Shown: positions 46,901 to 57,321 of the stretch, piece by piece | Numbering within the stretch: the first letter of the stretch is position 1 | How the letters are laid out: each line of letters opens with the position of its first letter | Assembly (NCBI GenBank): GCA_965112735.1 | Contig: OZ218950.1 | Coordinates: 5,766,001-5,830,000, forward strand | DNA length: 64,000 nucleotides | Reading direction: 5' to 3' | Source: Phaeosaccion multiseriatum | Lineage: Eukaryota; Ochrophyta, other classes | Program-made: the position numbers and the translations under genes | The notes under the pieces: model-generated | Told to the model about the DNA's origin: nothing | Seen by the model: only the letters and a program-made list of their open reading frames with translations | Database searches by the model: none

Positions 46901-48896
46901 GTGTGAGATGGCAACAGATGGCAAGGGCAAAGGGTGAGAGACCGGCAACAGAGAGAATGCCTGAGACTAGGACCGTGGAGGCCAAGCTTTTGAGCGTCGC
47001 CCCCTGTGATTGTGATTCGACGGATGGATCACCAACCCCTCACCTTAAGGTAGCACTTGGCGACTTTCATGAGTACCATGCTCCGCTGAGCCGAGGAGAT
47101 CTTCCTCTTGAGCAGGCGGTACAGGACACGAAGGGCCTTCTCGTACTGTAAGGACGTCAGCAGGACAGTCACCAGCATCATCTGTTGGGGAGGCAGGGAC
47201 CGAGAGAGGGAGTGAGTGAGGGAGGGAGGGAGGGATTGAGTGAGTGAGGGAGTGAGGCAGGGATCGAGAGAGGGAGTGAGGGAGGGAGAGAGAGTGAGTG
47301 AGTGAGGGATCGAGGTAGGGAGTGAGGGAGTGAGGGAGTGAGTGAGTGAGTTGAGGCAGGGATCGAGAGAGGGAGTTGAGGGAGAGAGTGAGTGAGAGTG
47401 AGTGAGTGAGACAGAGATCGAGAGAGGGAGTGAGGGAGGGAGAGAGAGTGAGTGAGTGAGTGAGGGAGTGAGGCAGGGATCGAGAGAGGGAGTGAGGGAG
47501 AGAGTGAGTGAGAGTGAGTGAGTGAGACAGAGATCGAGAGAGGGAGTGAGGGAGGGAGAGAGAGTGAGTGAGTGAGGGAGAGAGAGAGGGGGGAGGGGGG
47601 ACGGAAGGAGGGAGGAAGTGGGGGAGGAAGGGAGGGAGAGAGAGAGCCCCGAGAGGCTGTCATCTCGATTCCTCACTCAAGACCTTGCAAGAATAAGTCA
47701 ACACTTCACCTGAAGCTGATACTGCTGTGTCTCCATCGCTCCCGCCCCCGCCCCACCGCCTCCTCCTCCTCCTCCTCCTCCTCCGCCCCCTCCTCCTCCC
47801 CCTCCCCCCCCCTCCTCCTCCTCCTCCTCCTCCTCCTCCCCCCGCCCGGTCACTGGTCGGGGTGGACCCAGGGAAGGAGAGCTCCGTGTAAAAGCTGGCG
47901 AAAGGCTCCAAACCTCCCGGCGCACTCGCCCACGAGCCCCCTGCCCCGCCCCCTGTTTGCCTCCCAAACGACCCGCCCCAGACCCCCCCACCACCGCTCC
48001 CAATCCCTGCGTCGCTGCCTCCGTGGCTGCTGCTGCCATCTTCGGCTACCTCCATGAAGGGCACCACGCAAATGCCCGCAGCGGCGAGTGCGGAGAGCTC
48101 GGTCGAAATATGGCCCTGTATCACCAACTGCTGCTGCTGCTGTATCACCAACTGCTGCTGCTCTCGGACGCAGACCCGACTCATGTTGCTGCTGCTACCC
48201 CCGCTCACGAACTTGGATGCTACCCTAAGGTACTGCTCGGCCTCTAGGTACCAGCCTTGCTCCATTAACATACGACTCATCTCCTTTGCGATCCAAACAA
48301 ACTCGTTAACGTTGTTGCTGCGCACGGCCCACAGTAGCATCTTCGCGTGGTACTCCAGGCTGTCATCATTCATCATTCAGTCAATGAGTCACAAACGGTG
48401 CAGGCAGTCAGCCAGTCAGTCACAAATGGCGTTGAACACAACCCGTTATTCACTCTTACAACCCCTCCACCTCCGTACCCACACTGACACACACACCCAC
48501 ACCCACACACCCACACACACACCGATACACACGCGCACACACACCCGCATACCCACACACACACACACACACCCACACACACCCACACACACTCTCCCAC
48601 CTACACCGACACACACACACATACAGCGCCCTACCTGCGTGTGGTGTCCCCGTTCTCTAAGGTGATACGTGTGATGCGCCTCGTGAGCTTCTCGTGGTCT
48701 CTTCTCCCCTCGGTCATGTCTCTGAAGCATCCCAAGGCCCTCTCAAGGGTGTGTATGGCATACTCGTATTTGCCGTTCTTGAGAAGCACGTCTCCGAGCT
48801 TCTCCAGGCAGTGCACGCCAAAGGGAGAGATGAGTGGACAGGGACTCTGACGATGATGATGCTGGTGCTGACGCTGACCCTGATGCTCTTGCTGCT

Positions 48897-48927
<31 letters not shown>

Positions 48928-49493
48928 CTCTTGCTGCGTGTCACCAACGGGTGGTGGTGGCGTTGGTGGTGGTCGGGGGGTAGTAGCAGCGGACGGCCCC
49001 TCACCGTCCCGACGAGATATCACCATCCCCTGCAATTGCTTCTCCCCAGGAGCCCCCCCAAGTCGATCCAGGACCAGCACAGCCTCGAGGTGGAGGGACT
49101 CCGCGAGGTCATATTTGCGCATCACCGAAGCGAGCAGGCCGCATGCAAATGCCGTCTTGGCCCTTTGTTCGGAAGTCTCTGGCAGTGTATCGTAGGCAGG
49201 AAGGAGCACATCCAAGAATGCCTCAGCATCCTCTGCCTCGTGCAAGCCGCGCATGAGTGAGCGGAAACTGTCGCTACGATGACGCCCCCCCCCGCCTTCT
49301 CCTGTGTCTAAGCTACCCCGCCTCCCTCCTCCTTCCCCTTCCAACGACGAGGCGCCCTCCTCTGATAGAGACCCTGACCCAGACGCAGAGGCATGACACA
49401 CACTGTCGTCGTCTTCACCATTGATGTTGATACTATTGTTGTTGTCGTCGATATTGTTGCTGCTGTTTTTGTCGTCGTCGTCGTCGCTGTTGC

Positions 49494-49524
<31 letters not shown>

Positions 49525-51482
49525 GCTGTCAATCCCACCCTTTTCTTCACCGAAGGATCCAATCCCAGTGTGTGTGTGTGCAGACAGCCTGCCCCCCCCT
49601 GCCCCTTCCTCTAGCCCCTCGTGTCGGCCCCCGCCTTGCTGCTGTCCAAACGAACGCTGCGACTCCCAACTACTTTCGCCCTCACCTCCAAGCCTTCCCC
49701 CCTGTATCACCAACTGCTGTATTCTATCCGCTGCAGGGCCCACAGGACCCCCCGGGGGGGGCAGCGCCCCAACTGGTCTAATTGGTTGCCGCCGCCGCTG
49801 CTGCTGCTCCTGTATCACCAACTGCCGCAGCTCAGCCGCATCTTCCGTCCCCGTGTACGAGCGTCTCCGCGCCCCCCGTGGACCTGCCTGCTCCTGCCCC
49901 TGCCCCTTCCTCCCCCCCACAGCACTGGGAAGTACAGCATCCTCAGCAGTCAAGGAGGAGAAGGTCCGACCTCCTCCTCCTCCTCCTCCTCCTCCTCCTC
50001 CCGTGCCCCTTCTTTTAATGCGCGTCAGACCGTAGAAGCTGTGGAGCAAGCTCTTCTTCTTGTGGAGGGGCTTGTCTCCGTCCTTGTTGTTCCTTGGCCG
50101 CTTCTTCCCTCCAGAGGGAGCACCACCACCACCACCACCAAAACCATCGAAAGCACCAGCACGGGCGGCAGCAGCGTCAGGGGCTAATGCTGATACCCCA
50201 GCCCCACCACTCAGCTCAGGGGAAGTAGAGAGGCCATGCTTCCCCGACGGCGACAGACTCAGGCTTCTTGCCTTGGGCAGTGCCCCCCGTCGACGAGCCA
50301 CACTCCCCCGTAGACCCTGCTGCCCTGCCCCTCCTACCCCCCCCAATCCCGTCCCCAGTAGGCCCCTGAGGCCCCTTCTGTCAGGGCTCAGCGATGTCGC
50401 GCTGGGGAGCGTTCGGTGCGCTTCCCTTATTGGCCTGCTTGGAGAGCTGTCCCGTACGCACGGGGGCACGCACGCACGCACGCGCACACGCACACACAAT
50501 TCGGAACACAACACGTCAAGGAAAGAGTGAGACGCCAGCTGTAAGGGAGAGGCAGTGCACACCCACACCCACACCAAGGGCCCTTGAGGGCTCTTGTATT
50601 GTGGCAAACGTTTCGTGCTCGCCCACCCTCCTCCTTCTCCTCCTCCTCCTCCTCCTCCTCCTCCGCCCCTATGGGTGTATTCCCTCTAGACTTACCTTTG
50701 GCCTCTGCTGAAGCTCCTTCGGAGCGAGAGGCGTCCACTGAAGGCGGTTCCTCCCGCTGGTGAAGGAGATGTGTTCCTCCTTGCATCTGTAGCAACTCCT
50801 TCTCTCCCCTCCATTCCTCCTCCCTTCCTGCCCCTCTCCGGAGTCCTGCCCAGCTTACTATCGACGCTGTCGACCGGGTTCATGCCGTCTGTCTTGCTAA
50901 TTGCCGTCGGAGAGCTGAGGCCCGAAGAGGCCTTATTCCCTCTCTCTTTCGCCTGCTGCACCTGCCCCCGCCCCTGTCCCTGTCCCTGTCCCTGCTGCGC
51001 TCCACTCCTGCCTGTACTGCTGCTGCCCCCCAGTCCAGCCCCCACTCCGCCCCCTCCTCCTCCTCCCGGGGACGGCTCTTCTCCCCCGAACGCCCCGAAT
51101 GTGCTACGAGATGACACAGCAACGCTAGCGGCTCCCATCCCCATCCTCCACCCACCGGAGTCCAGAGTCGACCCGCTCGCCGCTCTGCCCAAAATATCAT
51201 CTCTGCTTCTCCTTCTCCCTCCTCCTCCTCCTCCTCCTCCTGCTCCTGCCCTGCTCCCAAACAGCCCGTCTTCAGAGATGAGGTCATCCTGCTCATCCCA
51301 TTCCTCATCATCCTTGGGCATGTAACGAAGGTTCTGGGGCATATCCTCCAGCGTTAACGGACTCACCCCCAACATGCAGAGACAAAGGTCGGTCAAAGTG
51401 GCCGTGTCGAGATGTTCTTGGCTCTGTCTGAGGCTGAGGCCTTCACATGTGTCTTCCTCCCCTCTCCCCGATGAGAACACCG

Positions 51483-51520
<38 letters not shown>

Positions 51521-51913
51521 TGTTGCCCCATCGTCGCGGAGCCGGAGTTCACGCTGCCAGTGCCCACATCTCCCCCCTCCCTACTTTCCTCTTCACCGAC
51601 ATCCTCCTCATCCTCAAGCTTCGACTCGACCTTCGCGGCGTAAATCTTGAGAAATTGGCGGCATACGGTCTTTGGCAAGTGACGAAGCGGAGTGAACAGC
51701 GGCACTGCCCGCCCGGCAACACTGATACTGTCAAAGGACGACTGCCGCTCCTTTTCCTCCTCCTGGTGCTGCTGCTGTACTGCCAACTGCGGTGTGAATG
51801 AGCTGCCTCCAAAGCTGCTATCCTGCAGGATGCGTGGGTAATATCCTCTCCCTCTTAGTAGTCCCTCCCCTCCCTCCTGGGCCGGCGGTGGCAAGGGCAA
51901 GCCTTCCCCTCCC

Positions 51914-51958
<45 letters not shown>

Positions 51959-54745
51959 AAGAACTCATTCGATTCACTCGAAGACCGGTCGACGACCTTC
52001 TGAGGATCGACCTGTTGCTGCTGCTGCTGCGGCTGCTGCGGCTGCTGCAGCATGTCGTGGTCAGGCATATGGGTATACTGAGCTGCCCACTGGAACAGCT
52101 GCTGCCCCGACCTTAGCGCTGAGGTCCTTCGTCCACCGTACCCAATTCCATCCCCCAGACTACTCCCTCCCGCGGAAGAAGAAGAAGCTTCATCGAAGGA
52201 GACGTCGCTGTCTCTCTCCAACTCGTCGTCGTCCTCGTCTTCGTCATCATCGTCCTCGTCATTCTCGTCATCAGACATCTCCTCCTGGCCCATTAGGGAG
52301 CTATAGCAGAAAAGGGGAGATGGAAGAAAAGGAGGGGGGTTAGGTTTTGGTATCAGACATTGTGAGCTCTTTGCTTCGGCTGAAAAGAGGTAAGACAAGA
52401 TAGAGATCGGCCGTCAAGGGGAGAGAGAGAGAAGAGAGAGAGACATAAATAGAAAGACGAGAGAGAGAGAGAGGGAGGGAGGGACGGAGAGAGGGAGAGA
52501 CGCTGTGACTGTGACCGAGACGTGTGATGTGACTGACCCATACCTCAGGTGGTGTGCAACTGCCCTGAGCTCGAGCAGCGCCAGACTCTCTCGGAAGGAG
52601 GGGAAGGCAGCACACGCCGCCGCTAACATGTCCCCCAACAGGCCCTTCTGGACACGCAGCATACTGACGAGGAGGAGGACAAGGAAAAGGACAAGGAGAA
52701 GGAGGTGGGGACGTCCATGTCATTCAGACAGGCTGCTCAAGATCATCCTCTAACGTAATTGGAACAGCAGCCAGTCAGCATCAGAGCATTTGAAGGGAAG
52801 ACAGGTGTGGGGGAGACACAGTGCAGTGATTGATGGCAGACAAGAGACAAGAGAGAGAGGGAGGCGGGGAGAGAGAGACGAGAGAGAGAAGAAAGGAGAG
52901 GGAGGGAGAGAGAGAAGATAGATAGATAGACAGAGAGAGAGAATAAATACACACCCGGACCTCCTGCGGGTGGTATCGCTGTTCGCGTCTGGCAAGTAGC
53001 TGAAGTGGAGCTGCGGGTGTTTGAGGCGAGCAGCCAGGCTCAGCATGGCATGTGTGTGTTGGAACATACGCCCAATCTCCGTCCCTCCTCCTGCAGACGC
53101 AACAGACTGTTGCTGCTGCTGCTGCTGCTGTATCACCAACTGCTGCTGCCCCTGACCAACCATCCTATCGAAGCTGCTGACACTACCACTGACATAGCTG
53201 CTGTTCTCGGCCTCGGCGCTAACAAGGTATGCTCTGTGCACCCGCAATACCTACAGGAAGAGAGAGAGAGAGAGAGAGAGTCAGTCACCGTTTGCATCAC
53301 GAGGTGGCCAGGGGTGGCAGTTGAAGGAGCTCAGAAGGAAGGGGCGTACATTTGCTCACTTGCTTGCTTCATTCAGCAAAAAGCACAGTTGGCACATTTC
53401 GTCCACACACCTCCACATACCAACCTCTCATACACACACCCACAAACCACAAACCACCCCCACCCCCCACACACCCACACACACGCATCCACACCCCCTC
53501 ATTCTCACCTGAAAGTACGCTTGCAGGATGTCCACGCAGCTGTCGAGGTCCTTTGAGCGTGCGGTAGCGAGGGCAGCATCGAGAAATACTCGGGTAGAGG
53601 CCGGACTGAGGAGGCCTCTCTTGCGGTTGCTCCTGCTATTGCCATGGCCATTGCTATTGCTAACCCCTTGACCTTGACCTTGACCTTGACCTTGAGCTTG
53701 AGCTTGAGCTTGGCCTTGGCCTCTAACCGATGATGAGCTGGATGATGCCGGTGCTGCTCCGGCGACACTTACACTGGTACCACTGACACTGCCCTCCTCA
53801 AGCTCGCGTAGTACGCGCTGTACCTCCTTGTGGAGCACCAACAGGCTAGTCCGCTCGCCTTCAGAAGAAGGAGCAGCCCTGGCCCTAGAAGAGGGCTGCT
53901 GCCGCGGAATCCCTCCTCCCCCTGCTCCTCCTCCTCCTCCTCCTCCTCCTCCTCCTCCTCCTCCTCCTCCTCCTCGCCTTGCTCTCGCCGCTGCTCCACA
54001 TACTCCTCCTATTCCTCCTCCTCCTGGTGGGTCCTGCGTCCTCTGATCGATCTGATCGACAGGGACCGAAGAGGGAGGATCTTCTTCCGAGGCCAGCCCC
54101 GCCAGCCATCTGACCATCCAGTGCCCGTGCAACGCACGTCCTCCTCCCTCCAACCGTAGGCTATACAGATGGCAGGCACGAGGGTAGCGAATGATCCGCA
54201 GGGCTGGTGCGTCCTCTCCACGAACGACTTTGCTCACAACCTTGCAGGACTCCGGGATGGCATGGTTCGAAGAAAGCCCACCGCCACCTCCTCTGTTGCT
54301 GTTGCCGGCGGTGTCTCTCACATCCCTCTCCCGACCGGCCGAGTTGCCTTGGCTCGAACCCTCGTCGAGGCTGTTGACCCCACCGCCGCCCTTCAAGAGC
54401 ATTCGAAAGCCCTGTTTGTTGTGCATCATCGTGTAGAAGGAGGGGAGACGGAGAGAGGCATCGACACACATGCGCAGCACACACACACACACATTGTACT
54501 TGAGGTTAGAGAAAGGGTGGGCCCAAGTGCTCTCGGGTGCATGATGATGAATGAGCATGGCTACAGAGTGAGAGAAGGGGGTGTGCAAGTGCTTCGCTCG
54601 TAGTCTCTCTATCTCTATCTCTCTATCTCTCTCTTCTCTCTCTCCTAATCTTCTCTGAATCGCGCACACCCGAACTGGCACTTACATGGGCGATGACTGA
54701 GCGGGAATGCTCTGGAGACCCGTGTGATCCAAACAGCTCTCTGAG

Positions 54746-54777
<32 letters not shown>

Positions 54778-56432
54778 CACATACACAAGAGAGTGTGGTG
54801 AGGAAGCGTGGGAGTAGAGCAGAGGAAGAGGACAGCACACCAAAGTAGAGCAAGCAGAGCAGAGCACGCTTCCGGCCTCAGCCTCACCTATCCCAGTCAT
54901 CAGCCCCCCCTGTTCCGTAGTCGCTGCTCTCGTCCTCGGCCTCTTCCCTCTGTCTAGCGAGCTCCACCACGTCACTGAGATCATCACTGTCGTTGACGGA
55001 GGAGCCGAATCGATAGGCCTGAGACCCGGCCGATTCCATGTTCATGTTCGCCGCGGCCACGAGCTGGCTTCGCTTGCTATTGAGTCCAAACTCCTCGTCC
55101 CAGTCTTCCTCTTCCTCTTCTTCGTCTCCACCTCCCGAGCCGCTGTTGTCGTCCCCGCGCTCTCCCCGGGTTATGTCACTGAAGGCGTCGTCGTCTCCCT
55201 CGTTGCGCCCCTGCCCATAAGACTGCCTCTGGCTCTGCCTCTGCTGCTGCTGCTGCTGCTGTTGCTGCTGTTGCTGCCGCCGCCGCCGCCGCCGCTTCGG
55301 CTCCAACCCTCCCCAGACCCCTCGGCGATCACTCTCCCCTCCTGCTCCTTGGGCCCGCTGCGGCTGATTCGAGGAGCCCCCTTGTGCCCCGGATGAATGT
55401 TGCCCGGAGCTGAGAGAACCAATGTCTTGGTCGTCGTCGTCGTCGTCGTCGTCGTCGTCCTCACCACCGTCCTCATCATCGTCTTCGTCGTCACTAAAGC
55501 CGCCTTGCTCCGCCTCCGCCGCAATGTCGGTGAGGCGGACCCTATCGCTCCCCACTCCCCCCCCACGCCCTGTCGCGCCACTGTCGCCCCCCACGGAAGC
55601 CATGGAAGATACAGTGGGGGAGAACATGTGATGGTCATCATCCTCACCACTGAAGGCGGTCGAGGTGCCCAAAGGCGAGAAGTGAAAGCGGAGGGACTGC
55701 GATGTTCTCCCCTCCTGCCCCCCCACCGTGACTCCGGTGCCCACCGTGTCCAAGGTGTTGGAGTTGCTGACATAACTAGCGGCCTCTCCATCCACTTCCT
55801 CCACACCGAGGTCAATTCCCCAGTCATCTTCGTCCTCGTCGTCATCATCATCATCATCGTCGTCGTCGTCGTCCTCATCTTCATCATCCTCATCAAAGCG
55901 ACGGCTGATGTCGCTCTCATCCGTTTCTTGTCTATCTTCTCCTGCCCCTCCTCCTCCTCCTCCTCCTCCTCCTTGAGGGTGCTTCTTGTCTCCACCACCC
56001 CCACCACCGCCTCCTTGGTCGAAGTCGCTATCACTGTCTTCAAACATTCCATCTTCTGCCGCTCGTTTCAAGCTCTCTACCGTCTGCCTTGTCCCCTGCA
56101 TAACCACCTCGTTGATCCTCTGAAGGGACGGAGATGGTACAGTCGCAACCACCCGGGCGCGAGTAGATGCTGGCCTGTCTCCCGGCTCCGCATCATCCCA
56201 GCCTGCAAAGTCAAAGTCGTCTGACCAGTCTTCTGAGCCCCCAGTAGGATTAGCAGCCACACCGACAATGGCCTGTGGGGCGAGGGGAGGGGACTGTCGC
56301 CCTTCCATGCTCCCAGCCCCGCCATCTCCAACGCTTCGCCCCCCCGCCGCCGCTCCCACCCCTGCGCCCCCACCTCCTTCTTCTTCCCCTTCTCCCCCTA
56401 AAGTGGCTTTCACAGCCACAGCATTTTCCATC
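33190..56432 (-). CDS. Giant TPR-DENN-PH protein (predicted ~6,100 residues), 18 exons
   Basis: Exons (minus): 54898-56432, 54686-54740, 53509-54411, 52961-53250, 52544-52663, 50696-52300, 48635-50434, 47710-48359, 47044-47181, 46275-46787, 44988-45554, 44608-44856, 43693-44239, 40718-43463, 39246-40612, 37683-39049, 33904-37357, 33190-33588. Exon 1 is acidic with DWSDDFDFAGWDDAE and EDWDEEFGL boxes. Exons 7-13 carry TPR-like helices, e.g. YEYAIHTLERALGCFRDM and LQYEKALRVLYRLLKRK. Exon 16 has uDENN-like FHFLLFMDGCYLYFCP and a clear cDENN (FVLFLVNALLLEQPVLLVAS, LEWTYAFNPLCHLS, FLMGTYPAVLE). Exon 17 has dDENN-like VRPFLRALLSTRHVAQFLAS. Exon 18 is a PH domain (KKRWCVLDATRFTYF...WVRALKARL). DENN proteins are Rab GEFs at membranes. 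Phases close except for one extra nucleotide each in exons 8 and 17. It could also be two genes (TPR and DENN-PH) split near 43.6 kb. Transcript evidence is needed for the whole. Confidence 0.7.
37565..37672. repeat. 26-bp minisatellite, about four copies
   Basis: GCACACACATACACGAAACA plus CAACAA is repeated four times with a 26-28 bp period in the intron between the cDENN and dDENN exons. Confidence 0.9.
37683..39049 (-). other. u/cDENN-containing exon of the giant protein
   Basis: This exon encodes 455 residues. After Gly- and Ala-rich spacers it has the uDENN-like FLLFMDGCYLYFCPKTGERR and the best-conserved domain of the gene, cDENN, at genomic 37683-38050: SPQFVLFLVNALLLEQPVLL, VASPGKEELLMQASTALLRL, ILPLEWTYAFNPLCHLS and PFLMGTYPAVLEK. 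This is the main basis for calling the protein a DENN-family Rab exchange factor. Confidence 0.85.
44285..44510. repeat. ACTG tetranucleotide satellite in giant-gene intron
   Basis: About 225 bp of GACTGACTGACT with interruptions lies between exons 13 and 12; it is a sense-strand CAGT repeat. Confidence 0.85.
45160..45222 (-). repeat. 12-bp coding minisatellite (SHGQ)n in exon 11
   Basis: Five copies of a 12-bp unit (plus strand GCCCATGTGACT) encode SHGQ repeats beside a poly-Gln stretch. The copies are nearly identical at DNA level, indicating recent expansion. Confidence 0.9.
45555..46270. repeat. GGGGA and CTCCCTCACTTC satellites in giant-gene intron
   Basis: The intron between exons 11 and 10 is almost wholly tandem DNA: GGGGA units at about 45558-45680, then about 400 bp of CTCTCTCCCTCCCTCACTTC variants with a higher-order period. 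Confidence 0.85.
47184..47600. repeat. GAGTGAGGGA higher-order satellite in giant-gene intron
   Basis: Blocks such as GGATCGAGAGAGGGAGTGAG recur six to eight times over 400 bp between exons 9 and 8, with GAGTGAGTGAG spacers. Confidence 0.85.
48475..48625. repeat. CACACCCA repeat in giant-gene intron
   Basis: An AC/CCAC-rich microsatellite of about 150 bp sits directly next to the exon-7 donor. Confidence 0.8.
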
Positions 56433-56800
56433 AGAATCCCAGGCACTCGCACTCTCGCGCGGGTACAGCTCTGTCTGTTCGCCTCCTTCTCATGCTGCTG
56501 CTGCTCCCCTGTGCCATCCCCCCCTTCAGGACATCCGACGTTGCTACACGTTGCACCGGGCTGTACAAAGAATGTACGTAGCAAGATACAATGGCGGAGA
56601 ACGGTCTTTCAGGAGTGCCGGCCTGCTTCGCAGAAGAGGCAGCAGGGTGTCATCTACAAGCCAAAAAAGAAGGGAAGGAGATGAAAAAAAAAGGAATAAA
56701 ATGCCCATACACTCCCACATGTCGTAGTTTCATCACATGTCGTGGAAAAAAAAAGTGAGAAAAAAGAAAAAAGACTGGAGAAAATGATAAAATGGCGTCA
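56433..56800. other. Upstream region of the giant gene
   Basis: The reading frame stays open about 150 bp upstream of the chosen ATG (56432) but without another in-frame ATG, so 56432 was taken as the start. From 56640 on the DNA turns unusually A-rich (AAAAAAAAGG, AAAAAAAAAGTG), in sharp contrast with the GC-rich window. The promoter is expected here but no element is recognised. Confidence 0.5.
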
Positions 56801-56816
56801 AATCAAAGGGCGTCAA

Positions 56817-57158
56817 ACAGGGTTTTAAAGTGGGTAAAAAAGAAAAAGAGGGGTTCAAAAGTCGTCAAATGTCGTCAAAGTAATCGTCATTTGGCGTCAA
56901 AAAAATATACTGTGATTTCGCGGTTTGAGTGGCACTGACGCCCCGTGAATTTTTTTTGACGCCAAATGACGATTACTTTGACGATGTTTGACGACTCTTG
57001 AACCCCTTTTTTACCCACTTTAAAGCCCTGTTTTAAAGTGGGTAAAAAAAGGAAAAAGGGGTTCAAACCTCGTCAAACGTCGTCAAAGCAATCGTCATTT
57101 GGCGTCAAAAAAAATTCACGGGGCGTCAAAAGTGCCAATCAACCGCGAAATCACAGTC
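56817..57158. mobile_element. Foldback/MITE-like palindromic element plus an extra arm
   Basis: A left arm (about 56909-57029) and right arm (about 57031-57157) are near-perfect reverse complements, about 125 bp each. They end in the 15-bp termini ACTGTGATTTCGCGG and CCGCGAAATCACAGT. A third copy of the inner arm, in the same orientation as the right arm, lies at about 56817-56907. The arms are built of GTCGTCAAA and GGCGTCAAA units plus TTTAAAGTGGGTAAAAAA. No coding capacity is visible. A non-autonomous DNA element is the favoured reading; an origin or structured RNA is possible. Confidence 0.7.
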
Positions 57159-57321
57159 GTAATAAATGATATTATGAGCGAGACCCAACAAAAGACACGT
57201 GCGGACCAAACTCCAAAGCAGGAGCGGTTAAATATAAAAAGACTGTGGTATACATTTACAAAATTTGCTGTTTACAGACGGGGAAGGGGGGAAGGAGGGG
57301 CCTCCGTCATCTTCTCATCTA
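57159..57321. other. AT-rich spacer after the RING gene
   Basis: The spacer lies between the palindromic element and the RING stop codon. It contains AATAAATGATATTATG and TTAAATATAAAAA-like sequence, which on the minus strand could serve 3' processing of the RING transcript. Confidence 0.4.

Noticed and set aside
56432-56584. Extension of the giant protein upstream of 56432
   Set aside because: The frame is open but contains no ATG, so 56432 was kept as the start, although an upstream exon cannot be excluded.
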